Positions 11,494-25,200 of a DNA stretch of 64,000 nt are shown piece by piece. Origin of the DNA: Balanoglossus misakiensis. Its lineage: Eukaryota > Hemichordata. Position numbers and translations under genes: made by a program. The notes under the pieces are model-generated. The model was not told where the DNA came from. It saw only the letters and a list, made by a program, of their open reading frames with translations, and searched no databases. How positions within the stretch are numbered: position 1 is the stretch's first letter; every line of letters starts with the position of its first letter. The stretch spans positions 3,844,001 through 3,908,000 of the forward strand of contig CM082581.2 of assembly GCA_040954595.2 (NCBI GenBank). Reading direction: 5' to 3'.

Positions 11494-14400
11494 TCAGATC
11501 CTCCCCCTCCTGTTATCTTTGTGCTGATGACCATTACTAATCTCCACAAAGAAGGTCTTAATGTCTTTTGGATTTAAAGTGATTGCAGATGGATCCAACT
11601 TGGTAACTTCAGTGTCATTTTCTTGATTTTGCTTCTCTGTATTGAGCTCACTTTCACTCTCTGAAATAAAGTGAAATAAAATATATGAATTTTCATCCAA
11701 AAAAGTATTGATTTGTGTTAACTTGACTTCTCCACCTGTGCATCGGAAATCCTCACTATGGGTTTATAATCTCGTAGTCAGACTTCATTGATACCTGGAT
11801 ACACATTTTTCACTGAAGAAATATATGTTTTCAAAGTTGATGTATTTGATTCCTCTATGAAGACCACTCTTTGAATCAATGGGTATAGCCACTATTGTAT
11901 AAGTCTCTAGAGGGCAGTATGAAATCCCCGCAAAAGGGAACGGTCAGTTGGTCACCAAGGCAACAGTAGACATAGCAACAGACGTGATCACCCATGAGGA
12001 AAAAACAGTAAGTTTAACTGCATACTGGGAAATAATCATTTACAATTAAGAAACAAGATTAGATTCCTTCACAAAACTGTACCTTCAGCATTCCACAGCC
12101 ATCGCTTCATATCTTTCTTGGACCAGATTCCAGTAAGACTCCTTTCTTCAATATTAACTACATTACCAAGTGGTTCCAGAAATGTCTACAACAGAATGAA
12201 ATAATCATATTTGTTCAGAAATCTTTCCAACTAACTTAAAGACCCAACAGCTGCCATTTTTTCATTATTTATTTTCATATAAATTGCTGTATGTTGCAAT
12301 TTGAACACGCTATGTATTAAATAGGTGCCGCACCCGTTTAATCAGCCTCCATCTGCCTCCATACAAAGAGTACAAAACAATTGTCGAATACGTCACCAAG
12401 AGATGACAAACTGATGCAAATAAAAGTAATATGACTTAAATGGTGAGGATTTTAAAGGATAGGGAGAAGATTTGAAGTTTTTTATGGTGGAAAAAACTAT
12501 GTGAAATTTGGCAGCTCATGGGGCTTTAATTGCAAAGAAGGCATTGTATTGCTATTAGAAATGCTTCACAAATGCACTGACATGCAGCACTTTTCTTCAA
12601 GACATTCATATGATTTCTGCCGTGTACACAGATAGCAGTTAAATCAAGATTACCAAAACCTATCATTTATGTTTAATGATATTTACCTTTAAATCAAGAG
12701 TAACGGGCTTGGATAAATCTGGGTGTTCATCTTGTTCATACATGTGGTATAATCTTACCAAGACTCTTCTCAAGTTTGGTTCTGTCAACTTCCTTATTGC
12801 TGAAACAATAGAGCATAACTTTTACATTGAAATGTTCCCCATATGGCTAGTTTTTCACTGAATAATGATAGAAATATTCTGCAGCAGTGTTTACTTCCAA
12901 TTGCACATTCTGCTATGGGAGTAAAACAAACAAACTAACAAACTACATGTCGTTATACCAAGTTAGCTGGCTTAGCTGATTGATTGATTGATTAACTGAT
13001 TGATCAGTGAAGCTGATCTACCCGGCAGAGCAAGAACAGATCCCCTTCCAAAAACATTCTTGACATATACAGAAGTCAACAAGCCTATGCATTTCTATGC
13101 AATTCTCAACCACTAGATAAACTAATTCTTGGACAAATTCTCACAGACACACAAATGACACTTACGATTCACTGCAATGTTCTGCAGATGCTTTTCATGG
13201 TCAGAACTGAATGTCCATCCTGGTGTTTTCAGTGTAAGTAAGTGAATATTTCTCGGCAAGTCTTCAAATGTGGGAGTATCACTTGCTTTGTCATCCCAAT
13301 GTTCATCCAAAAATTCACGAATCTTTCCTAAAAAGATAACACACGATTTGATTAGCAATGTTTAGAAAATCTGATCTTGCGATCAAAATGCTGAGATTAT
13401 GAAAGCAATCGCATTACACTACGCTGTCATATCATCAGGAACATCAGAAACACATCAGTCTCCTCAGAGAAATCAGACACACACATTTTCCTACACAGCA
13501 GGATGTGTGTGTTCATGTATATACATACCAGGGATACATACATACATTTTTTCAGCTGTGACAAAGTGATTAAGATTAAAGTTTAACTTTTTTTAATCGG
13601 TCCAGTCACTGCAAAAAGGTGTTGTTCTTTGTTTACATCGAGGTCTTTCTTTACTGTCAAGCCACTTCAGCTTAGTCAACACACAAGAAGTGGCTGGATG
13701 CTAAAACAATGTTGCCTGCTATAACTGGCCCCTGAAATGGCATAAAGTTTAATGCGGAAACATATAAAGGAGGGGGCACTTAGGCAACAGGGAAAATGTG
13801 GGGTTAAACCAAATGCATTAAATAAAAAGAATTTATGGAAGTTTTATTTTAGAACTGCTTTATGGGAATAGTTGGCACTTTGCCATGCGCGATGCATGTC
13901 TCTTTTTGTCATCTGCTTCATGGATCCCCCAGAGGCTATGACTGAATTGCAGGTACATGAACTGACAGAGGAAGACTTCCTCAGCGAAACTGCAGACCTA
14001 GTGGCTCCAACATTTGGAAACTGTATTGCAACTTTTGTCGAGTCTGATGTCGACATGATCGAAAGGCTACAAAGACGAGAAGTCTTGTGGGGAGTAAAAA
14101 TTCTCAAAGGTGAGTACTCCCCACAAGATTTCTCGTCTTTGTAGCCTTTCGATCATGTCGACATCAGACTCAACAAAAGTTGCAATACAGTACGATCGAT
14201 GCCACACACTGATTGTTTTTAGAGTCTGTCTGCATTGAAAACAAATTTGTCGACTGGGCAAACATGCGATTTTGTCTATCCAGAATTCCTGTCAGAGAAG
14301 GGCCTGGACCCCGATTTTGAAGTTTTATCTTCAATGGCTTTGGCATTGACATTACACCCATTGTACGCTGGGGCGAGAAGTGAAGATGGTCATCGGTACA

Positions 14401-17400
14401 GGAAATTCAGCCTCTCTGGCATTTGAATTTCAAGCAGCTCTTGCCTAGCACCTAAATTTCCTGTTGTATCACCGAAACATCAACATAATCAGTGATAGTG
14501 ACTTTCAAATAGCCAACAATATTTTTAATGCACTGATCAGATGAAATGGGATGGACAGGACAAAGTAAATCACAAAACGCCAATTTAGACAACATGAGAT
14601 GGTGAATTCTACAACTTTCCATGACATTCAGAGCAAAAGGATGCCACCGTAGACTTGAAGTTGTACCTCAGCAAATAGAAAACGTCTGTGATTTCGCCCT
14701 GGATCCACTGACACTGGCTGACAGTGGTGTTCTGTCCACCCAAAACCCACTGTCTCTTATACTATAAGTACAGTTCGGTTTGATCTTTAAAGGGACAAAG
14801 TCTCTCTCTCGCTGGCCCTTTTTCCATTAATTATGTTTGATACAAGACACCATTTATGTCATTCTACTGGATATATAGTGAACCAACGTTCGACCACACA
14901 CAACTTCCATCCCGTTTGTAGACACGAGTGTGAAAAACTCGCCAAAATGATTAATCGGTGTATACCATTTATTCATTTTGACGAGATTTTTACTCTCATA
15001 TCCTACAAACGGGATGGAAGTTGAGTGTCGTTGAATGTTGATTCACCCTATATCCACATGTAGAATAACATCAACGGTGTCTTGTATCAAACATAATCAA
15101 TGGAAAAGGGGCAGTGGGAGAGAGACTTTGTCCCTTTAATACCCTCCATTTTGGTAGATGAGGTTGGGAGGGTTTCAGAAGTTTAACCAGAGAAAGTTAT
15201 AAAGTGAGGAAAAATCATGGGCCTAATTATGTGGAGAGTAGGTTCTCAGAGAAAACAACAAATCTCCCTGACAACAGCTATGAACACAAAAGGTATGCAA
15301 CAGGTTGTGAAAATTGTCCAGTAGCTGCATTTGAATAATACATGTCGAAACTTCACCCCAAAACAGTCTGCCCAAGAAGTTACAGCCCCCCCCCCCTCCC
15401 CAATATAAAATATTCAGATGTTTGGTTCTGTAACTCACCACTTGGTAAAAATACTTTGGGGTCAATGATGAAGGAGATCTCAGAGGCGGCAAAGCATGGT
15501 ATACACAAATCACTGCAACAGCGTCCACAGCCAAAACTCAACACATCGTGTATTTTAAATAAAACTAAAAATTGATGAATGAATTTAAATTTTATTCATA
15601 ATAGGACTCCAAAAACTATATCAAAGTCAAACTGGCACACAAGTATCAATGTGATTGAAATCAGGTTTTGATTAACTTTCTAAACTATACAATGATTAAA
15701 CAGTATATCACAAACATCAAAATACACATTGTAGATCAACATAACACTGGTATGAAACAAAACATAGAACCCCACTAGAATGAAAAAGAAGTTTCTCAAA
15801 AGTTGAGTTCGTGTTGTTATTTTCATTTGATCTCAAAGACATATTTAGATTTGAAAAGATAACAAACAACATGGCGATAAACAATCAAGCATGTTTTCTG
15901 ATCAGAAACACAAAATTTCAAAACCTATTTATTATGATTTCTTTAATTTTTTTGAAATTTTGAAATAAAGACTAATGAAAATACTTAAGTTTGTGATGTA
16001 TGTTCATGAACTTTTAAATTATCTGATAAAGTTTGAGAAGTTCAGCAAATTCATCGTCATTTTCTCTATACAATTTGACTGTATTCTGACATAAAAAAGT
16101 AAAGGTCACTCAAAATATTAAAGAACCTGTTACATTCTGACTTCACCCTCCACAAGCACAACATAAAAAATAAACTTCACTTCATATGCCATAAATTGCC
16201 TTTATATAAAGTGTGCATAAACACGTTTAGACTCTTAAGGCAAGGAATTCCCAATATTGTTTTCAGTTTCATCCTAAAAACACTCTGATGCAGTTGTTGA
16301 ACATATCAGCTACAACCACCCTGCAAGGTGCATCATCTGCCATCTGCAGTGCCATACCAGTGGGGCAGTTCAGCTTATCCCCAGCACTGTCAATGCGACA
16401 AACAAACTTGCCACCACTCTCAAACTTCAGTATGCTACTAGAAGTACTGACATACACATATTTATCATTCGCAATGATTATTCCCCTGGGGAGTCTCGGC
16501 TCACCATCCCCACTCTGACAATCAAAGGAATACAAAAACTTGTCATCTGAATTGAATACCTGGATGCGCTTGTTATCGGAGTCGACAACAAATATCATCC
16601 CATTACTTCCTACTGTTATCCCCCAAAGATTATTGAATTTCCCCTGACCTTTACCCTCTGACCCAAATGACCTAATATACTTGCCATGTTGTGTATAAAT
16701 CCTGACACATTGCCCACCCCTGTCTGTCACATACACATTACCATTGACAGGGCAGATAGATATCCCCCATGGATCCTTCAGCTCATTCTGTCCAAAGCAT
16801 CTGATGACATGTCCATTCTCATCACTTACAATTACTTGCTTATTGTTGTCATCTAAATTATAGTGTGTATTATCACTTGATATAGCTAAGTCACGTGGCC
16901 TGAAAGGTTGATTAAATTGTGTAAATTTCAAAATTTTCTTTACTCTGACCACTCTGGTGGTTATTTGTAATCTTTCATTGTTCCTATCAGCAGTGATAAT
17001 GTCTTTGTCTTTGTTTATGGCCACACTGAAGGGCAACTTGTAGCGTCCCTCAGCACTTCCTTGACTGCCGATTGTTTGAACCAATCTTGTGATGACAGGT
17101 ATGATGACAGGAGAGCCTGGTATTGCTTGATCTCCTATTGTCATGGCAACTTGATGTTTACCAACCATTTGTCCAGTCACTGTCATGCTGTGTGTACCAT
17201 CTCTGTTATCTGATACTTTGATGTATTCCCATGATGCATCAGGCTTTGTCACCTTAGCTTTCACTGGTTGTTTTGGGATGACTTGTTTTCCTGTGGAATC
17301 TCTGGTTGTGATCAGCAGGTGTGCAGAGTCACCTTTCAGAAGCTGTTTTGGAATGTTTTCAACTGTACACTTTGAGATACAGATCTCAGATTGAGGTATC

Positions 17401-19188
17401 AGCAATCCCAGAATTCCTTGCTCATTGAACTCTTCACTAGAGTTGAATACAACTCTCCCGTCAATTGTCTGTGGTTTGGTTTCCATGGTAATAAGTTGCT
17501 TTATACGACGTTCTGCATCAGCTTTGGTTGACAGAAGTTGGCCAGCATTCCCATGATGCATCAGTGCTTCAATATAACTGCATGTACTCTGAATGTTACC
17601 ACATTTTAATTCTAACTCATCAATATCCACAGATGCTGTTTTTATTTTCAGTTTGTAATTTTCATTCAGCTTGTCTACCAGTCTCTGCTCTTCTCTCTTT
17701 ACTTTGTTGATGATTTTTTCTGCTTTAATTCTCACCTTCCTTTCTTCTCTCTTATGCTGCTCTGTGATATCGCTGTGTACCTGCTTGGCTAGGCTTTTGT
17801 TCTTTTCAGTTTCCTGTTCTTTCACTTTCAGTTTGTCCACCATGGCTTTCAAGTCTCTCAGATACTCATCTGCTGCGTCTTTCAAGTCTCTGTGTACATG
17901 TTCCGGTATGCGGTGTTTGACTATTGTACAGTCTGTACAGACAGGCACTTGACAGGTTTCGCAGTAGAATTTGATTATGTTGTCAGTGTGAACGTTGCAA
18001 TATTCGACTGCTTGCAATGATACAGGCCTTGTTGACTTTGCAGTTTCATATTCTTCTATGGGAAAAGTCTGTGTGTGCGGGTGACTGGTAGATTGCTGTG
18101 TACCTTAATACAGCTTTCACAGAGATAATGTTGACACTGTACACACCTGTGAGTGGCTGTATTCTCTTGGCAACCTTCACACTTGATTTTAGCAGCTGCA
18201 TGGACGGAGTCCAGTCGTTGTTTAAAAATGTCCACGAGATTGGCCATGAAGAAGTTTCCCTTTAAACTTGCCAATTGCCCAGCAGGAAGGTGATATTGCT
18301 GTCGACATTCTGGACAGGTTAGAGATCCTGTCTTTTCAACCAGAGTCACTAAACACTGCTGACAGAACGTATGCAGACATGGTAGAATTTTAGGCGTTTT
18401 GAACAATTCCAGACAGATGGTACAACACAGGAAATCTTCACTGATTTCTTTCACAAATTTGCCCTCCGTGCTAGCTGTCGCCATTCTGTACGTGGGGTGT
18501 ATCAGAACTAACAGTTGTCGCAGAAACAGTGGATAGAAGGTCTCTTTAACTTGGTGTTTTTCAAACACTTCCCAGCGGCTAACTCGTCCGTGATTGGTCA
18601 ATCAAAGTATATGGTGTTTGCAAATTGACTAAGTTAGGGATTACTATTACACCAGCAAGTGCCTGGTGTGAGAATAGATGGGCGTTGATGGTCAGTTAGT
18701 CGCACGATTTGGGGGTCAGTCAAGGTTATCTTCAGAACAATGCCATGAATACCTGTGCGTTGCAGACAACTGAGATATGCCAGTGTAAAAAGATTATGTA
18801 GTCTACAAAGTGAAAATAGTTATTTCCTCTTTGTAATTTAAAACTGGCTGTTGTGTATGGTGCATAGTATGAATACAAGAATACAAGAAAATAGGTGAGA
18901 CTGAGATAGTTACATGTATCTCAGTGTACTGAAATAAATGAAGAGACTTTTCAGGACTTTTTCCTGAGTATTGGAAATATTGGTGTAAGTTCACATACAA
19001 AAACATTACATGTCAGGAAACTATAAATTGGCTGTAATGTCTATGTACCTGTAACTCGAGTATATAAATTATTATTATTATGGAACATTACTTTTTGTGG
19101 TTCTGGTTAGATTGTCCTAAGCATGCCAAGTGCTGAGGTCAACAGCAAAGAGTGTGTTTGTGTAATTAACACAAACACCCGCACACGC

Positions 19189-19225
<37 letters not shown>

Positions 19226-22200
19226 ATTGGACCCCATAATCCTCCACTGTTTGTATGCTCCATGGTACTTGTACCAAATGACTGTACAATATGTACTTTA
19301 ACCCAGAGTTTTGCTGCCCAACTGCCACACTGGCCCAATGAGCCTTACTCAGCCAGACCAGAAAGCTGGGCACATCAGGAGCAGCTGCAGATACACAGAT
19401 TTGCGTAGCAAATGAGACAGAGGGACTGCTTATTCATGAAAATTGTGTAAATATTCCAAACTCACCAAGTTTTTCCTTCCTTGTCAGGTTGCTAGGTTCT
19501 GTCTCTTTTGCTTGACTGACACCAAACACAACTGGTGGATTTTCCAACATCGTTCTAACTTGGTGTTGTAAGTAAGAGGATCTTTCCTTATCACCTAGCA
19601 ACACTGCAAATGTTGGCATGACAACAGAGGTATCATTGACAGTTAAGTTATAGTTCAGAGTCATCTCTTCATTGACGATAAGCCTACGATGTAACATGAC
19701 CTACAAAAAAAGCATATCAAAACAAAGTTCAAAGCAATTTGACAGCTGTGAATTGCAGAAACTAACCAGCATATTTATTGATGTGGCCCAAAGCGAAGTG
19801 ACATACTGCAAAACGGGTTATTTTAGCGAGCAATAAATTTTTCATGAAATACGCGAGAGCCAAAAAAACGTGAAAATAAAAAGTCACGTAAAATGTTTTT
19901 CGGAGATAACAAAGCAGTAAATGAAATAAGAGAATGCGAAAATTATTTCTCGCGTAACAGTTGCCTATTTTGATATCGCGAAAATTTCCTGTCGTGAAAA
20001 AAAGGTTTACAGTATCATCCAGGCTGAAGAAATTGACCTGTCCCTAAACAATCTGTGACAAACGACCAATGATAAACAAGGTTAACATGATTTTATGAAC
20101 AAGTAAAACAATGATTCAACAGAAGACATGTAAGTTATTGCATGTACTCTAAACATGGAAAAAAGTGGTAGCTTAAATTCACTTGAACTGAACAATCATG
20201 TAATATACAGGTGAAAAAGACTTACTTCAATCATTCCGTTGCCTTGACTACTGACACCATGGCTTTGTTGAGAGAGTAGAGTCAACCTCAAGTCTTTCTT
20301 GTCATCTTGTACAAAGGCTGTGCTGACCATGGGATAGTAATTCTTATAATAAACCAAAAAATACAATGTTCATACAATATTTAAAGCTCTATTAAACTTA
20401 CTTGGCACTATTGGAAAATTTCTGAATTTAAAGGGTGATAATTGTCTTAAGCACATGTGCCAAAGCAAAGGTTACAAAAAATATGCAGTCAATGCCATAA
20501 GGTAGTGTGCTGTTCTAACAACAGACAAGATGGTGGCGACCATAGTCTGTCGGAGATCGGGAAAAGACAGCAAATTGGGTGAAAAGAAGGGACAACAGTG
20601 CGCATGAAATATGGAAAGAAGCAAAGGCAGAAAACTATTAGAATGCATCGAATGCAAAATTGTCAGAACATTTGGATTGAATGTAATGTTTGTACACCTG
20701 GGCATAAGACGATTGTCAGCCTTTAACTTCTCACTGACTACAGATATAAATTGTGTTGTTGAACTCACGCTTTGGGCATTTCATCACGTGAAAGTAGAGT
20801 TGATATACATAAAAAATACTGAAACTGTTCCAAAGTAACATGTGCATGATGACAGCTAATTTATTATTATTTTTATTAATTCTTTATTTCGGACTATAAA
20901 CGTCTCCATATAGAAATAATAACATAATGGGGAAATATTAATACAAAAAAAACGTGTCAAGTGATTTTTTTCTACCTGAGCAATTGTTTCTGTAACATCT
21001 GTCCTGTGAGTTCTCCTCATTGTCTGGTATGCATTTTCATCTGTGTACAGTACTTTATCAGTGGATAGATTGGTTGTAAATCTAACAAGAACAATTGTGA
21101 AATAAAAATATATTAAATGTTCAATGTTAAGTATAAGAATGCCTGACATATTTCTTTTAGAAGCAATGAACATAAACTATTTTTATTTTCTTGAAATTTC
21201 CCCAGTATTTTCCCCAAACATACACTTCCCCATTGGCATAGAAGTTTTTCTTTGTGAGGACAATGATTTGTTAAATTGTAGCTTGTGAGGTTCCCATGGA
21301 TTTTTCATTCAAAATTCTCAAAAAAGTAAGATTAAGTTTTTCTCATACAAACTCTTCTTTTTCTCAATATCTTTAGATGGAATTTAATAGGTACTTGCCA
21401 ACAATAAAAAATGATGAAAGTTAGTAAATGTCTTTGAAAAACTTAGGAATGAATGGCAATTTCTTGTTTATCTTTGACAGTGTAACTCTGAAATGAATGA
21501 AGTATGTCTCAGAATTTTTCAAACTTTGTTAGAATTATAATCATTGTGATTTAAATGAAGTCGCTTATAACAAAAACAATTTTCAACAATTTAACGAGCA
21601 ATTGTGAAAAGCTAATGAGTGTTTTAAGTTTCACATTGTTTTGTTATAATGACCATCGGTCTCTATGCACTGATCATGTACATGTAGCTAAATTCTGTTA
21701 AAATACCAATGCAAATTACCTGGTAATAAGCTCTTTGTTGACATACAGTGGTCCAACTTTAAACTGCATTTCAACATGGCCACATAAATAATCATCTGTT
21801 GATTTCAGCTGTGGAGGTTCATCATACAGTCGTATTATCACTGAATACCTGCTGCTGTTTGGGTCCAGAAAACTAGAAAGAAATACACAATGATGATTAC
21901 TACAGAAACTTTTTAACTGTACTTTTTTGTCACTGTGTAAATTCTGATCTTGTCAATGTTACTCCCACTAGCCCACAACTTGGACTACCATTGACTGGTG
22001 GGGAGGTTCGAGGGGTGTGAGGGTGGCTTGTCACCAATGACACCTTAGTGTTCTGAAATGACTTTTTATTTAAAAACTGGAAAGACTCTATTTTGTATCC
22101 AAAAGCCCAAGTTCTTTGAGAAATACGTCATGAACTGCACTACATGTAGCTTGAGCTTGATGGTATAAGGCCACGTCTTAACAGAATAAAATTTCAGATG

Positions 22201-25200
22201 AAAATACCAAAATTGGAAGCCAATCAACAGTTTCTTAGAACTGAGTAACAGTAAGCGTAATTTACAGAAATAATTGACCAAACTATAGCGGGTGCAATAC
22301 ATTAATTATTATTTCATCATAGGTTTACTTAGGTTTACTCAGGAGGTGTACTGGGTGCAGATGTAGAGTCTATATGTCCAGATCCACTTTAAGTACTTTG
22401 TTGTTCTGGCACACTGGTAAGTTTAATCTTTTCTTTGTAATTATACTTGATTGGTTGGGCTATCCAGAACCTGTCCATGTGCTGTTCAAATGAATGAACT
22501 GACAGTGCGGTGACAAGAAAGTTGTGCAGGGAATTCCACACATTCACAATACCGTTGTTAAAAGAAAACTTCCTGATATCGAGACGACAGAGTGACTCAC
22601 CTGTAAAAGTTCTGCCGAGCTTCTTTGACATAATCACCTGTCACAAGATGTAATCCTACTCTATTGCTGTCAGTAGATCGAGCAGGTCCCATTGGACGAA
22701 AGACGTATGTGGTTGAGGTCACACCTTGGCTTACCTCATAGCGAGCATTATATTCCTTGAATAAGTTATCAATCTTCATCACCTTTCCAGATATTCTAAA
22801 ATCAAACAATCAGAAACTGGCAAACATTTTTTCTTGCTTGTTGAATGTCAATGTAATCATTTTCTTCAAGGTGCTATGATAGGAAATGGCCCCTTTCAAC
22901 CAAAGAATTTTCAGTGCTACTCTGAAAATGAAAAACCTTTTTGGAATGCCTCAGACTTTCAGGGAACACACAAAATTCTTTGTAATATTAAATTGTGTCA
23001 GAACTATTTCTGAAAACAAAGAAAAGAGTGTTCACAATCTTGTTTTTGAGAAAAAAATCAATAATATAAATTCTCTCAATTGATTAGACATAGATATTGG
23101 CAATCAAATTTGAATTTCAAATTTGAGACAATTTTGCTCTCTCAGGATGTGTCTCATTCAAAATTTTGCAACCCCTAATTTTCATTCCAAATTTTAAGAG
23201 AGAATATGAGAAAAAGTTTAAGACTTTGATTTTCAGTGCTCTTACTATACCTTATGCTATTACAAATCTAGTCAGTCAGTTTTCACAAATGGCATAATTG
23301 TTATAATTGAGCAATGCAGTGTTCTGACATCAGCAAAAACTTCTATATGTCTCTTAGACACTGTTCTAAGTCTCTTTTATGTCTATATCAGTCAGCGGAT
23401 CACTGTTTGCCTCCAAATTGTCTGACCGTGTTTTGTCTCTTTATCATTATCTGTTTCTGTTATCTCTTCCATCTTTTGCAAATCCTTTTTTTCTCTGACA
23501 CACTTACTTATCTGTAATGGAGTACAGCAGGTTTGTAGTATCATCAAATGTTACATCATAACATTTATTGCTGATGGCTGTGGTTTTACTGACAATTTTG
23601 TTCTTCTTCTTGTGGTAGTCCTTCTCATACCAGTGTCTGATTGGACGTTTATGAACTTTGCCCCATGATGTCATACCATAGTGGCCACTGTTCTTGTCAA
23701 TGCCAAGGCTGACTTTGAAAGTCTTGTATCCCAGAGGGGGTAGTTCAGCATGGAAGAACACCTGGTACTTGTCACCCTCAAAGGATGGAGAGTTCACCTT
23801 CATAGTTATAAAAAATGATCAAATCTGTATTAGTTTTTAAAAATACTACAGAATTCTTTTTACTAGCAACAAATGCCAAACTAGCAACACCGGCTTTCTT
23901 TGAGGGGTCCGACACGTTATCTCTAAAATTGTAACAACGTCACAATTTAGTAGACAAAGAGGCGCCCCCCCCATCCCTATTGCGCAGTTGAAGTACGTGC
24001 GTGTTGAGAGAGACGTGTCGACTCGAACGCTGCTCTACGAAGCTCGTAGTTACCTTCTTACCGGGCCATTTGTACTTGAACGGACTGGGTTCCTCCCACT
24101 TCAGGTCGGTAGATTCCTGTGAAGCAGAGACGTGAATTTTGCCGTTCCTAGTGCCGCGGGTTGCAGTGTATCCCGTCTGTTGAACTTTTTTTAGAGATTG
24201 AGATGAGAATTAGCAGTGTAGGATAGAGACGACGTACCAAACTGCCGTGTTGTATTCTGAATTTGTGTTGAAATAAATACGACGGAAGAGTTTGAACGGC
24301 ATTGCTGTGTGGACTGATAGTTTTGTGGCAAATTCGGGCGTGCGAGGCCGCCGCTAACCTTGACAGGTTACGTTGTTTGAAAAAAAAACGTTGACGCGTC
24401 AATGCGCCCAGCGGCGGACGCCACATGAATTTTTTTCAGATCTGGCTTTTTCAACGTGTTTGTTTGGCGTTCATGATTTAGTATATATCCATGTTCTTGT
24501 TCCGCTATTTCCCATTCCGAAAACCCCAAAGTTTTAAACGTGTACACTTTGACTAGAAAAGGCCTCAGACACCTTCATATGCTGTCCGGCAGCCGGGATA
24601 GGATATCCGACTGCGGTGCAGCTCAAAGTGGCGATGAGCTGGTCATGTTGGGAACAGTGCAGCCGGCCGGTGGATCGACGTCCCACACTTTCATACCCGC
24701 CGGCGTGCGGCAATCGGCAAGAACCCATCGGGAGGAACCCAGTCCGTTCAAGCGCAAATGTCCCGGTCAGAAGGTAACTACGAGCTTCATAGAGCAGCGT
24801 TCGACACGCTAAACAACTCTCGTCGTCCGTGTTCAAGTCAGTCTCCTACCCCTTTCTGTTCACGTCTCTCTCTCTCAACACGCACGTACTTCAACTGCGA
24901 AATTGGGATGGGGGGACGCCTCTTTGTCTAGTACATTGTGACGTTGTTACAATTTTAGAGATAACGCGTTGTTGGCATGAAAGAAATACGATGTTGCCAG
25001 TTTGCCGTTTGTTGCTGGTAAAAAGAATTCCGTGGTAAAATCACTGGAATTTTATGACCAAACTTCTTTCTTCAAAAAGGAGGACAAGTTGAGCTGAGAC
25101 ATAAGTGATAATGTGTTTTCATACTGTATATCATTCCATTGGTGTAGTATTAATGGATGACATGTGTTTGTTGAATCTGCTTGAAATGTTACTTTACTGA

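Noticed and set aside
17185-17952. Plus-strand open frames over the TRIM gene
   Set aside because: They are antisense shadows of the minus-strand coding sequence.
18069-18116. A 48-nt mini-intron (AAG|GTACAC to CCATAG, approximately this interval) as explanation for the TRIM frame break
   Set aside because: Removing 48 nt keeps the first frame, which does not match the second, and it would delete conserved B-box residues.
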